Source: Bacteroides salyersiae WAL 10018 = DSM 18765 = JCM 12988 (GTDB taxonomy: Bacteria; Bacteroidota; Bacteroidia; Bacteroidales; Bacteroidaceae). From it: DNA of 64,000 nt. The notes under the pieces are model-generated. The model was not told where the DNA came from and searched no databases. It saw only the letters and a program-made list of their open reading frames with translations. The stretch spans positions 186,001 through 250,000 of the forward strand of contig NZ_KB905468.1 of the NCBI RefSeq assembly GCF_000381365.1, in the 5' to 3' direction. This document shows positions 34,556 to 43,455 of this stretch, piece by piece; the first letter of the stretch is position 1; the number at the start of each line of letters is the position of its first letter. A program made the position numbers and the translations under genes.

Positions 34556-35566
34556 ATGAACGACAACACAAATAAACGGATTGATTTTGTAGACCTTACC
34601 AAAGGGATCTGCATCATTCTGGTGGTTATGGCACACATTGACGGGGCATTTGCCAAATTCGATGAAAGTTCAATGATATCCTGCTTTCGCATGCCGCTTT
34701 ATTTTTTTATATCCGGCATCTTCTTTAAATCCTATGAAGGGTTTGCAGGTTTTCTTATCCGCAAAATAAACAAATTGCTCATCCCTTTCACTTTCTTCTA
34801 TATAACCGCTTTCCTACTAAAATACGTCGTATGGAAAATCGCTCCGGGAGTATTCCATTTACCGGTTCAGTGGAGTGAAATGCTCGTCATCTTCCACGGT
34901 CACGACTTGATTAAATTCAATCCGCCTATCTGGTTTCTAATAGCCCTGTTTAACTGTAACATCCTGTTTTACCTGATCCATTTCTTACGCAACAAACATT
35001 TGAATTTGATGTTTGCCTCTACCCTGCTCATAGGGGCTGCGGGATTCTATATGGGAAAATATCGCTTCGAACTGCCATTTTACATGGATGTGGCAATGAC
35101 CGCCCTCCCATTTTATGCAGCCGGATTCTGGATACGGCGTTATAATTTCTTCTTATTTCCTCACCGTTTCGATAAATGGATCCCATTGTTTATGGCAATG
35201 GCCCTTACCATCATGTATTTTACCGCTACCACCCCCGGAATGCGTACCAACAGCTATACAGGAAATATCGCTCAATTCTATATAGCCGCGCTTGCCGGCA
35301 TCTTTATGATCATGCTTTTCTGCAAACGGCTCAAGCACATCTCCGTAATATCCTATCTCGGACGTTATTCGGTCATCACACTCGGCATTCACGGCCCCAT
35401 ACTCCACTTTGGCGGACAATTCGTATCGCGATACATCCACAACGAATGGGTACTCGCCTTTACTTTGTTATTCGTGACCCTTGCCATTTGTATTGTATTG
35501 ACCCCATTTTTTCTAAAAGTCATGCCGCAAGTAGTAGCACAAAAAGATTTGATTAAAATCAGATAA
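34556..35566 (+). CDS. Acyltransferase-3 family membrane protein
   Basis: 336 residues with about ten helices. RIDFVDLTKGICIILVVMAHID (about 7-28) contains the family's RxxxxDxxKGI and membrane histidine, and FRMPLYFFISGIFF the second conserved block. Members transfer acyl groups (often O-acetyl) to sugars or other envelope molecules. Which substrate is used here cannot be told. It starts after the malQ terminator; folB follows after 56 bp but has its own -7 box. Confidence 0.85.
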   Translation: MNDNTNKRIDFVDLTKGICIILVVMAHIDGAFAKFDESSMISCFRMPLYFFISGIFFKSYEGFAGFLIRKINKLLIPFTFFYITAFLLKYVVWKIAPGVFHLPVQWSEMLVIFHGHDLIKFNPPIWFLIALFNCNILFYLIHFLRNKHLNLMFASTLLIGAAGFYMGKYRFELPFYMDVAMTALPFYAAGFWIRRYNFFLFPHRFDKWIPLFMAMALTIMYFTATTPGMRTNSYTGNIAQFYIAALAGIFMIMLFCKRLKHISVISYLGRYSVITLGIHGPILHFGGQFVSRYIHNEWVLAFTLLFVTLAICIVLTPFFLKVMPQVVAQKDLIKIR

Positions 35567-35586
35567 AGAAAACCCGAGTTTTATTA

Positions 35587-35594
35587 TATCTTTG
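35587..35594 (+). promoter_or_regulatory. -7 box of folB
   Basis: TATCTTTG, 28 bp before the ATG at 35623. Confidence 0.5.
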
Positions 35595-35622
35595 CAAAAA
35601 AGATCATCTTAAAAACATTATC

Positions 35623-35994
35623 ATGAATATAAACAGTTGCCATATACTCCTGAAAAATGTACTTTTCTTTGCCCACCACGGAGTGGCCCCGCAGGAAATG
35701 GTTACAGGTAATGAATTTTACATCGATCTAAGGTTAAAAACAGATTTCAAACATGCTGCCGTCACAGACGAGTTAGACGATACAATCAGTTATGCGGACA
35801 TTTATGCAATACTGAAACAGGAGATGGAAATACCGTCCAAATTATTAGAACATGTATGCGGACGTATCGCGACCAGATTATTTCAAGAGTTTCCGGGCAT
35901 TGAAGAGATAGAAATCAAGTTGTCAAAAAGAAATCCCCCAATGGGAGCAGACATTGATTCTGCAGGAGTAGAAATGCACTGTACCAGAAGCTAA
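35623..35994 (+). CDS. folB: Dihydroneopterin aldolase
   Basis: 123 residues, cytosolic. Splits 7,8-dihydroneopterin in folate synthesis. Typical features are LKNVLFFAHHGVAPQEM near the N-terminus, the conserved Glu region TGNEFYIDL, the DTISYADIY segment, and the catalytic lysine in IEIKLSKRNPPMGADID. Length is the family norm of about 120. No other folate gene is adjacent. Confidence 0.92.
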   Translation: MNINSCHILLKNVLFFAHHGVAPQEMVTGNEFYIDLRLKTDFKHAAVTDELDDTISYADIYAILKQEMEIPSKLLEHVCGRIATRLFQEFPGIEEIEIKLSKRNPPMGADIDSAGVEMHCTRS

Positions 35995-36202
35995 TTTTGC
36001 ATTCCATTTCATGATTCCAGTATTTATTTCATGCACGAAAAGAGAATATCCGGTAAACATTCTTTTCCTCTCTCTATAAATTCCCGATAAACTACGCATC
36101 CGTTTTTCGCTTTACACCAATTTGCTTTTCCGGATTACTTAATAAGAAAAAGTATTTAATTGTGCACATGATAAGAATCATTTAATTTTTATTTTCTATT
36201 CC

Positions 36203-36210
36203 TAAATTTG
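36203..36210 (+). promoter_or_regulatory. -7 box of the gene at 36275
   Basis: TAAATTTG (36203-36210), with TTTA 18 bp upstream as a weak -33; leader about 60 nt. Confidence 0.45.
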
Positions 36211-36274
36211 TAGCAAATGCAAGTCTCAACCCATAAACAATCTCCTGACTACTAATAAAAGTAAAGAAAAAAAC

Positions 36275-37237
36275 ATGATAAAAAGCTATATCGTAAAAGA
36301 ATTGATTAATGAAATGAAAGATAGAATGCCGCAAGATCAAAGTCTGGCAAGTTATCTGATAAATACATTATGCATAGGAAAAGAAGCTGCCTACCGTAGA
36401 TTACGGGGAGAAGTAGCATTCACTCTTGACGAAATAGCCATAATCTCTTGCAACTTGGGAATATCTATCGACCAGATTATCGGAAACCACTTAGCAAACC
36501 GGGTAACTTTTAATATGAATTTATTACATAAATCCGATCTGTTAGAAAGTTATCATGAAATTATAGAGCGCTATCACCAACTCCTCTATCTTATAAAAGG
36601 AGATGATAATACTGAAATATATACTGCCTCCAATACAATTCCATTTGTACTCTATTCATCATACGAATACCTCACAAAATTCCGCCTGTGCCAATGGATT
36701 TACCAAAACGGAGAAATAAAAGCTCCCAATTCCCTATCTGAAGTACAAATTCCGGAAAAGCTTATTATAGCCCATAAAAGATTAAGTGAAAGTGCAAAAA
36801 AAAGTGGAAAGACCTATTTTATATGGGACAACAGTATCTTTCATTCTTTCGTAAAAGAAATACAATACTTTGCCGGACTAAAGCTAATATCTGCAAAGGA
36901 TGTCATCCAGCTAAAAAAAGAGTTGCAACAACTGCTCACCGATCTGGAATATCTGTCTGTCAAAGGGGAGTTCAATAATGGTAATAAATTATCCATTTAT
37001 CTGTCAAACATTAATTTTGAAACGACTTACAGCTACATCTCCAAAAAGAACTTTGAGGTCAGCCTTTTCAGCATCTACTCTCTCAATTCCATGGATTCGC
37101 AAAATCCTCATATCTGCCAGATGCAAAAGAAATGGATTCAATCTCTGAAACGACATTCTACGCAGATATCAGAAAGTGGAGAAACACAACGTATCGCTTT
37201 TCTTGAAAAACAGAAAAACATTATTGCAGCCCTATAA
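36275..37237 (+). CDS. Unrecognised protein with N-terminal HTH-like region
   Basis: 320 residues, no signal peptide or membrane helix. The N-terminus (about 1-70) resembles an Xre/BetR-type helix-turn-helix: LASYLINTLCIGKEAAYRRLRGEVAFTLDEIAIISCNLGISIDQII. The rest (about 75-320) is helical with scattered aromatic residues and no motif I recognise. LTDLEYLSVKGEFNNGNKLSIYLSNINFE may be a ligand-binding core. It is AT-richer than its neighbours and stands alone between folB and a MITE-like element. A regulator is the best guess, but this is unproven. Confidence 0.6.
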   Translation: MIKSYIVKELINEMKDRMPQDQSLASYLINTLCIGKEAAYRRLRGEVAFTLDEIAIISCNLGISIDQIIGNHLANRVTFNMNLLHKSDLLESYHEIIERYHQLLYLIKGDDNTEIYTASNTIPFVLYSSYEYLTKFRLCQWIYQNGEIKAPNSLSEVQIPEKLIIAHKRLSESAKKSGKTYFIWDNSIFHSFVKEIQYFAGLKLISAKDVIQLKKELQQLLTDLEYLSVKGEFNNGNKLSIYLSNINFETTYSYISKKNFEVSLFSIYSLNSMDSQNPHICQMQKKWIQSLKRHSTQISESGETQRIAFLEKQKNIIAAL

Positions 37238-37471
37238 TTCACCCCCTTCACTTCCTTCACCATTTCACTACATCCCCTTATTGATGGGCAATACAAGGTG
37301 AAGGCGGTATCCCCGTCTCTTATACATCATGCCTAAGACGGCTGAATCGGCTACACAAGTGCACTAAACATCCTAACTGCTTTCCACAAGAACAGTATCA
37401 AGAAAGCTTTCACCTCGTATTACCCATCAATAAGGGGATACAACCAGAAGGTGAAGAAGGTGAAAGGGGGA
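37238..37471. repeat. MITE-like element with long terminal inverted repeats
   Basis: The core arms 37271-37301 and 37411-37441 match over 31 bp with only two or three differences (ATCCCCTTATTGATGGG is common). Weaker, CTTCACC-rich homology extends outward to about 37243 and 37471. The 110-bp centre has no ORF. There is no clear target-site duplication. Confidence 0.7.
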
Positions 37472-37551
37472 AATCAAACTGAAAAACAAGTTATTTGGGA
37501 ATATAAATTCTGTCTACTTCACATCAAAATGTCGTTTACAAAAAAAGATAT

Positions 37552-37665
37552 AGCATCTTTCCGAAGAAGCTTGCTACATCTTTTTTTAAAACCCGTTACA
37601 TCTTTTACTGAAACCTGTTACATCCTTTTTTAAAAGATGCTACATCTTTTTTCTCAAATCCGTTA
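37552..37665. repeat. Tandem array with exact 22-bp period
   Basis: TACATC begins at 37575, 37597, 37619 and 37641, each followed by a T-run and then A-rich CC(C/T)GT or similar. A degenerate unit precedes (GCATC at 37553). The array ends at the stop codon of mgsA. Confidence 0.7.
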
Positions 37666-38184
37666 TTTCTTTTTCTTACGCTTATTGACAGATGCCACTG
37701 CTTCCGTTACCACCGGTTTGTTCTCGAACCGCTTGGTATATCCGGAATAATCGGGATGAGTCCGTTCATAGTCGGGATCCATAAACAATGGACTGGATAT
37801 GATATGATCGGCCGTAGAACGGTTACAGCAAAACACGATATTCTCCACGCCGGCCAAGCGGGTCAAGGCTTTAACATCTGTATCGTGAGGTTGCAGTGTC
37901 ATTGGATCGGTAAAGAAAAACAAATAGTCAATTTCCCCATCCACAATGCGTGATCCCATCTGTTGGTCACCCCCCAACGGACCGGATTTCAAAATAGTAA
38001 AATCCCACTCTACATCGGGATGCTTTTCTTTAAGAGCTTCCAAAATCAGTGTTCCGGTCGTCCCCGTACAATAGAACTTATGCCCCATTAACAATTCGGA
38101 ATTCCAAAGTACCCATTCAATAAGATCTCTCTTCATAGCATCATGTGCCACCAAACCGATCTTTCTAACCAACCTTTTTTCCAT
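37663..38184 (-). CDS. mgsA: Methylglyoxal synthase
   Basis: 173 residues, cytosolic; converts dihydroxyacetone phosphate to methylglyoxal, relieving phosphate-limited glycolysis. IGLVAHDAMKRDLIEWVLWN, the phosphate loop CTGTTGTLI, the catalytic block LKSGPLGGDQQMGSRI (family Asp) and DPMTLQPHDTDVKALTRL all match. It is longer than E. coli MgsA (152) by a C-terminal tail ending in basic residues (KRKKKK). It is the last gene of mtaB-GT2-mgsA, starting 5 bp after the glycosyltransferase stop. Confidence 0.93.
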   Translation of the reverse strand: MEKRLVRKIGLVAHDAMKRDLIEWVLWNSELLMGHKFYCTGTTGTLILEALKEKHPDVEWDFTILKSGPLGGDQQMGSRIVDGEIDYLFFFTDPMTLQPHDTDVKALTRLAGVENIVFCCNRSTADHIISSPLFMDPDYERTHPDYSGYTKRFENKPVVTEAVASVNKRKKKK

Positions 38185-38189
38185 TTATG

Positions 38190-39221
38190 CTATCCTTTAA
38201 AGTTAGACAATTGCGAAAAACGCTTGCGCCCTTTCGCATAAAACTGCCACAAGATACAGTTTTTTATCTGTTCGGGAATCGGATTCACATAAGTTTTTCG
38301 TAAATTTTCCTCCCGGGCCTTACTAAAATAAGAACGAAGCCGCTTATACTCTTTTCGTGCATGAAGCACCGCCTTGGCATTCCCAAACTGTCCCTTAAGC
38401 AAAAATTGAAAGGTAGCGATGTAATCAAGAATCGTACGAACACGCATTACCTCACTTAATTCTTCAGAAGGAAGATTTTTGTAAAGCATGACAAGGTTAT
38501 TACGAAAATTGAGAAAAGTCTTACGCGGACTCTCTTTTTTCAGTGTTGCCGCACCTACATGATAAACTACGCTTTGCGGAATACAGACAATGCCCCTTCC
38601 CCGCGAACGAAGCCGCCAACAAAGGTCGATCTCTTCCATATGCGCAAAAAAACGTGCATCGAGCCCGCCTACATCCGTATAATCCGTCAGACGAATAAAC
38701 AAAGCAGCCCCCGTAGCCCAAAAGACCGGAACAACGGTATCATATTGTCCTTCATCTCTTTCCGTCGTCCCCATCATGCGCCCCCGGCAAAAAGGATAAC
38801 CATAACGATCAATGTAGCCACCTGCCGCACCAGCGTATTCAAACATCTGCTTTTGATGCCAACTGCGAATTTTCGGCTGGCAAGCCGCCACTTCGGGATG
38901 AGTATCCATATAGGCAACAAGTGGTTCGAGCCAATGTTCCGTTACCTCCACATCCGAATTCAGCAAAACGACATATTCCGCATCTACCTTATTTAAAGCA
39001 AGATTATACCCCTCTGCAAAACCGTGATTTTGTTCCAACAGAATCAAACGGACAGCAGGAAATTCCTCCCGCAACATGGTAACAGAAGTATCCGTAGAAC
39101 CATTATCTGCCACGCATATCTCTATATCGTCTCCATCCGAATAATGAATTACCGACGGAAGAAATGAACGGAGTATCTCACAGCCATTCCAATTCAATAT
39201 AACAATCGATATCTTTTTCAT
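38190..39221 (-). CDS. Glycosyltransferase family 2
   Basis: 343 residues. The GT-A fold is evident: ISIVILNWNGCEILRSFLP (nucleotide-binding strand), VADNGSTDTSVTML, the metal-binding region VVLLNSDVEVTEHWLEP, and ARFFAHMEEIDLCWRLRSRG with the catalytic-base region. The C-terminus (about 245-343) is helical and basic and likely peripheral to the membrane. It transfers a sugar to a cell-surface glycan; donor and acceptor are unknown. Its ATG directly follows the mtaB stop with no gap. Confidence 0.88.
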   Translation of the reverse strand: MKKISIVILNWNGCEILRSFLPSVIHYSDGDDIEICVADNGSTDTSVTMLREEFPAVRLILLEQNHGFAEGYNLALNKVDAEYVVLLNSDVEVTEHWLEPLVAYMDTHPEVAACQPKIRSWHQKQMFEYAGAAGGYIDRYGYPFCRGRMMGTTERDEGQYDTVVPVFWATGAALFIRLTDYTDVGGLDARFFAHMEEIDLCWRLRSRGRGIVCIPQSVVYHVGAATLKKESPRKTFLNFRNNLVMLYKNLPSEELSEVMRVRTILDYIATFQFLLKGQFGNAKAVLHARKEYKRLRSYFSKAREENLRKTYVNPIPEQIKNCILWQFYAKGRKRFSQLSNFKG

Positions 39222-40541
39222 TTATGATAGAATAGTGCCTTTCAATGCCGTTCCCTCCTCATTAAGTTCACCTAACAAAACATTAACCACTTTATTATCA
39301 AGAGAAGGATCATTTTCAACTTCTACCCGTATATAATTAGTAGTAAAACCATGCATCGGCAAACCAGCCTTAGTCTTTTCCATCAAAACAGGCATCACCT
39401 GCCCCGTATGACGGACATAAAAAGAGCGCGTTTTCTCATCAGAAAGAGTCAGCAACCTCTGGCTACGTTTATGTTTCTCGTCGGGAGTTACCACATGCTC
39501 TATTTTCAGCGCTTGTGTACCCGGACGTTCCGAATAACTGAATACATGAAGCTGTGTCACATCCAGCCCGGCAATAAATTCATAGGCATTTTCAAAGAAC
39601 TCTCCGGTTTCACCGCGTGTACCCACAATCACATCCACACCGATAAAGGCATCTGGCATTATCTCTTTTATTTTTTTTACTTTAGAAGCAAACAAAGCCG
39701 TATCGTAGCGACGGCGCATCAGTTTAAGCACCTCATCACTGCCCGATTGCAAAGGAATATGAAAATGAGGCATAAAACGACGGGAACGGGATACAAATTC
39801 TATAATCTCATCTGTCAACAAGTTCGGTTCGATGGAAGAAATACGATAGCGCTCAATGCCTTCCACTTCATCAAGGGCTTTCACCAAATCAAAAAAAGTT
39901 TCTCCGGTCGTCTTACCGAAATCACCGATATTCACACCGGTAAGCACAATCTCCTTACCGCCTTCGGCAGCAGCCTGACAAGCTTGCTCCACCATCGAAG
40001 CAATCGTTCCGTTTCTGCTACGCCCACGAGCAAAAGGAATGGTACAATAAGAACAAAAATAATCGCAGCCATCCTGTACCTTCAGAAAAAAGCGGGTACG
40101 ATCTCCCCGCGAACAAGACGGTGCAAACGAACGGATATCTTTGGTTGCCGTAGTATAAGCTTCTCCTTCTCCATGCTTCTGCAAATCACCTAAATATTGA
40201 AGCAAATCTTTTTTCTGTTCAGCACCCAATACCACATCTACACCCTCAATCTTCGCCACGTCACCCGGCTTAAGCTGTGCATAACATCCTGTGACCACAA
40301 CAAAAGCGCCCGGATGCTGTTTCACCAGTCTATGGATAGCTTGACGACACTTCTTATCCGCCATTTCGGTCACCGAACATGTATTCACAACACAGATATC
40401 CGCATGTTCTCCCTTACGAGCCGTACGTACACCTGCTTCCCGCAAAATCTTACCAATAGTCGAGGTCTCAGAAAAATTCAACTTACAGCCTAACGTATAG
40501 TAAACAGCTGTCTTATTTTGAAATACAGTGGTATCTATCAT
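39222..40541 (-). CDS. mtaB: tRNA t6A37 methylthiotransferase MtaB
   Basis: 439 residues, cytosolic. Adds the methylthio group to threonylcarbamoyl-A37 of tRNAs. The N-terminal UPF0004 domain carries three cluster cysteines (TLGCKLNFSE, VNTCSVTEMADKKC, VTGCYAQLKP). The radical SAM core has CDYFCSYCTIPFARGRSRN, and a TRAM domain closes the protein (about 375-435). It heads an operon with GT2 and mgsA; the functional link among these three is not obvious. A TAACTTTG box lies at 40573-40566. Confidence 0.92.
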   Translation of the reverse strand: MIDTTVFQNKTAVYYTLGCKLNFSETSTIGKILREAGVRTARKGEHADICVVNTCSVTEMADKKCRQAIHRLVKQHPGAFVVVTGCYAQLKPGDVAKIEGVDVVLGAEQKKDLLQYLGDLQKHGEGEAYTTATKDIRSFAPSCSRGDRTRFFLKVQDGCDYFCSYCTIPFARGRSRNGTIASMVEQACQAAAEGGKEIVLTGVNIGDFGKTTGETFFDLVKALDEVEGIERYRISSIEPNLLTDEIIEFVSRSRRFMPHFHIPLQSGSDEVLKLMRRRYDTALFASKVKKIKEIMPDAFIGVDVIVGTRGETGEFFENAYEFIAGLDVTQLHVFSYSERPGTQALKIEHVVTPDEKHKRSQRLLTLSDEKTRSFYVRHTGQVMPVLMEKTKAGLPMHGFTTNYIRVEVENDPSLDNKVVNVLLGELNEEGTALKGTILS

Positions 40542-40565
40542 ATTTTAATAAACGCATATTTGTGA

Positions 40566-40573
40566 CAAAGTTA
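40566..40573 (-). promoter_or_regulatory. -7 box of the mtaB operon
   Basis: Minus-strand TAACTTTG, 24 bp before the mtaB start. Confidence 0.5.
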
Positions 40574-40714
40574 CATATTATATAAGAAAAGTAATGCATT
40601 CTATGTGAATTAAGGATTAAAAACAGAGAATTAAGCGTTTACTTAAATTAAAAAATTTAACCTCCGCACAGTGGTTAAATCTTATTTTTTGGTTCCTAAT
40701 TAAATTATTATTCC

Positions 40715-40722
40715 TATTTTTG
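40715..40722 (+). promoter_or_regulatory. -7 box of the acyl-CoA ligase gene
   Basis: TATTTTTG, 23 bp before the ATG at 40746. Confidence 0.5.
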
Positions 40723-40745
40723 CACAGTTTACTAAAAAACGTGCA

Positions 40746-42419
40746 ATGATAAAAGAGAATTTCATCAAATTATACGAGAACAGTTTTCACGAAAATTGGG
40801 ATTTACCTTGTTATACCGATTATGGTGACAACATCAGTTATACCTATGGGCAAGTTGCCGAAGAGATAGCCCGCCTTCACCTGCTGTTCAAACATTGTAG
40901 CCTGCGACGTGGTGACAAAATTGCGGTTATCGGAAAAAACAATGCCCGTTGGTGCATTGCTTACATGGCCACAATTACTTATGGGGCCATTATTGTTCCC
41001 ATCCTTCAGGATTTCAATCCGAGCGACGTACACCACATTGTCAATCATTCCGAATCCGTATTCCTTTTCACCAGTGACAGCATCTGGGAAAATCTGGAAG
41101 AAGAAAAACTCACAGGACTTCGTGGAGTATTTTCTTTATCAGACTTCCGCTGTCTATATCAGCGGGATGGAGAAACCATACAGAAATTCATCAAACATCT
41201 GGATGAAGAGATGCATCACACCTATCCCAAAGGATTCCACCGCGAAAACGTACAATATACCACGCTTTCCAATGACAAGGTAATGCTATTGAACTATACT
41301 TCCGGCACTACCGGTTTCAGTAAGGGAGTAATGTTAACCGGAAACAATCTGGCAGGCAACGTTACTTTCGGTATCCGTACCGAGCTACTGAAAAAAGGAG
41401 ATAAAGTACTTTCTTTCCTCCCACTGGCACATGCCTATGGCTGTGCTTTCGACTTCTTGACAGCTACAGCTGTAGGCACCCATGTCACACTGCTCGGCAA
41501 AACCCCCTCTCCGAAAATCATCATGAAAGCTTTCGAAGAAGTGAAACCCAATTTGATTATCACTGTTCCGCTCGTTATTGAGAAAATATATAAAAACACC
41601 ATTCAACCTCTCATTAATAAGAAAGGAATGAAATGGGCACTCAGCATTCCACTACTCGACGGACAGATTTATGCACAGATCCGTAAAAAACTGATCGATG
41701 CTCTGGGAGGACGTTTCAAAGAAATAATCATTGGCGGAGCGGCTATGAATCCGGAAGTGGAGGAATTTTTCCATAAAATAAAATTTCCGTTTACCATCGG
41801 ATACGGAATGACAGAATGTGGTCCGCTCATCAGCTACGCACCATGGAACGAATTTATCCCAACCTCTTCCGGTAAGATACTCGACATTATGGAAGCACGC
41901 ATCTATAAAGAAAATCCGGAAGCGGAAACCGGAGAAATTCAAGTACGCGGCGAAAATGTAATGACCGGCTATTACAAAAACCCGGAAGCAACCCAAGAGG
42001 TATTCACCGAAGATGGCTGGTTGCGCACCGGTGACTTGGGAACAATGGATGCCAATGGCAATATCTTTATACGCGGACGTTTGAAAACAATGATTCTGAG
42101 TTCAAGCGGGCAAAATATATTCCCGGAAGAAATTGAAGCCAAACTGAATAACTTGCCTTTCATTCTTGAAAGCCTTATTATCGAACGAAACAAAAAGTTA
42201 GTGGCTTTGGTATATGCAGATTATGAATCATTAGATTCGTTAGGACTCAACCAACCGGAGAATTTAAAAACGATCATGGATGAAAACCTGAAGAATCTAA
42301 ATGCAAGCGTAGCCAACTATGAGAAGATAAGCCAGATCCAACTCTATCCCACGGAATTTGAAAAAACTCCTAAAAGAAGTATTAAACGCTACTTATACAA
42401 TAGCATAGCAGTAAACTAA
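40746..42419 (+). CDS. AMP-binding long-chain acyl-CoA (or acyl-ACP) ligase
   Basis: 557 residues, cytosolic or membrane-associated. The ATP/AMP motif is LLNYTSGTTGFSKGVMLT (about 180-197), with FLPLAHAYGCAF, the A5 motif GYGMTECGPLI, the hinge DLGTMDANGNIFIRGR and the C-terminal lysine motif EKTPKRSIKR. It activates fatty acids for phospholipid synthesis or degradation. The chain-length preference cannot be read. It is monocistronic and divergent from mtaB. Confidence 0.88.
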   Translation: MIKENFIKLYENSFHENWDLPCYTDYGDNISYTYGQVAEEIARLHLLFKHCSLRRGDKIAVIGKNNARWCIAYMATITYGAIIVPILQDFNPSDVHHIVNHSESVFLFTSDSIWENLEEEKLTGLRGVFSLSDFRCLYQRDGETIQKFIKHLDEEMHHTYPKGFHRENVQYTTLSNDKVMLLNYTSGTTGFSKGVMLTGNNLAGNVTFGIRTELLKKGDKVLSFLPLAHAYGCAFDFLTATAVGTHVTLLGKTPSPKIIMKAFEEVKPNLIITVPLVIEKIYKNTIQPLINKKGMKWALSIPLLDGQIYAQIRKKLIDALGGRFKEIIIGGAAMNPEVEEFFHKIKFPFTIGYGMTECGPLISYAPWNEFIPTSSGKILDIMEARIYKENPEAETGEIQVRGENVMTGYYKNPEATQEVFTEDGWLRTGDLGTMDANGNIFIRGRLKTMILSSSGQNIFPEEIEAKLNNLPFILESLIIERNKKLVALVYADYESLDSLGLNQPENLKTIMDENLKNLNASVANYEKISQIQLYPTEFEKTPKRSIKRYLYNSIAVN

Positions 42420-42518
42420 CCATGTTGTAAAACATATTGTGAGACAAATAGAAAGCGATCTTCGAAAAAAAATATAAAAAAAGTTGGTATATCGAGAACA
42501 ACGTATTCCAAAAGTCTA

Positions 42519-42526
42519 TATCTTTG
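42519..42526 (+). promoter_or_regulatory. -7 box of the small lipoprotein gene
   Basis: TATCTTTG, 50 bp before the ATG at 42577. Confidence 0.5.
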
Positions 42527-42576
42527 CAGCGTTTTAATAAGCAATTGATTGTATTATAGATTAAAAAGCAAAGAAA

Positions 42577-42792
42577 ATGAAAAAATTAGTTTTAATGTTC
42601 GCAGCTATCGCAGCAGTATCGTTGGCATCTTGTGGTAATAAAGCAGCTGATGCAGCAAAAGCAGAAGCAGACTCTATCCGTATCGCTGATTCACTTGAAG
42701 CAGTAGAAGCAGCTGCAGCTGAAGCAGCCGCAGCAATTGATACAGTAGAAGTAGTTGATAGCGTAGCAGTAACAGAAACTGTAGCTGAATAA
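42577..42792 (+). CDS. Small Ala/acidic-rich lipoprotein
   Basis: 71 residues. The lipoprotein signal ends LASC (Cys19). The mature 53 residues are almost all Ala, Glu, Asp, Val and Ser, with heptad-like spacing (KAADAAKAEADSIRIADSLE, AVEAAAAEAAAAIDTVEVVD), suggesting a short helical rod attached to a membrane, somewhat like Lpp. It is acidic overall. It has its own promoter and a strong terminator, so it is probably abundant. No family is recognised. Confidence 0.75.
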   Translation: MKKLVLMFAAIAAVSLASCGNKAADAAKAEADSIRIADSLEAVEAAAAEAAAAIDTVEVVDSVAVTETVAE

Positions 42793-42815
42793 TTTCTACA
42801 GTTTAGAGAGAATTG

Positions 42816-42852
42816 AAAGTCTGACGTGAAAAATCACGGACAGACTTTTTTT
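42816..42852 (+). terminator. Terminator of the small lipoprotein gene
   Basis: AAAGTCTG/CAGACTTT arms (42816-42823, 42841-42848) with an inner CGTGA/TCACG stem and a T-run. Confidence 0.8.
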
Positions 42853-42933
42853 ATGTTCCCTTTCCCAATAAAATATCAAGGAAGCACAACGAATAAGTGA
42901 TAAAAAAACGTGTAAAAGGACACAATAAAAGAT

Positions 42934-42985
42934 TATATAAAAAGAAAAGCCTGTTTTTGAGAGAACAGGCTTTTCTTTTTATATA
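42934..42985 (-). terminator. Terminator of the rpsF-rpsR-rplI operon
   Basis: Perfect 22-bp arms (42934-42955, 42964-42985) with an 8-nt loop; on the minus strand the 3' arm is T-rich. Confidence 0.8.
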
Positions 42986-42997
42986 ATAAGTATCTTA

Positions 42998-43441
42998 TTA
43001 TTCAGCAACTACCTCAAAAGGAATTTCTACAGCAACTTCCTTATGCAGTTTAACGACAGCTTTGTAAGAACCAACTTCTTTCACAGCATCTTTCACTACG
43101 ATAATCTTTCTGTCTACTTCATGACCCAATTTAGCCAATGCCTCAGCAATTTGGATATTACTTACAGAACCAAAGATTGTACCCGTAGAGCTAACCTTAG
43201 TAGCAATAGTCAAAGATACACCTTCCAACTTAGCAGCCATAGCTTCAGCATCTTTCTTGATCTTTTCAAGTTTGTGAGCACGCTGTTTCAGTTCTTCAGC
43301 CAACATTTTTTTTGCAGAAGGAGAAGCAATAATGGCTTTTCCAGTCGGGATCAAATAATTACGACCATAACCAGACTTAACAGTTACGATGTCATTCTTA
43401 TAACCCAAATTTACTACGTCTTCTTTCAATATAATTTCCAT
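42998..43441 (-). CDS. rplI: Ribosomal protein L9
   Basis: 147 residues. MEIILKEDVVNLGYKNDIVTVKSGYGRNYLIPTGKA is the conserved N-terminal RNA-binding domain. A long connecting helix (about 42-75) leads to the C-terminal domain. It is part of the 50S subunit. It is the last gene of rpsF-rpsR-rplI, an order conserved in Bacteria, and ends before a strong hairpin. Confidence 0.97.
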   Translation of the reverse strand: MEIILKEDVVNLGYKNDIVTVKSGYGRNYLIPTGKAIIASPSAKKMLAEELKQRAHKLEKIKKDAEAMAAKLEGVSLTIATKVSSTGTIFGSVSNIQIAEALAKLGHEVDRKIIVVKDAVKEVGSYKAVVKLHKEVAVEIPFEVVAE

Positions 43442-43455
43442 ACTTTTCCTCCTTC

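Noticed and set aside
37552..37665. CRISPR array
   Set aside because: Units are 22 bp with no spacers of variable sequence and no cas genes nearby.
39351..40193. 280-codon ORF on the plus strand
   Set aside because: It is antisense to mtaB, which is clearly coding; composition matches a shadow frame.
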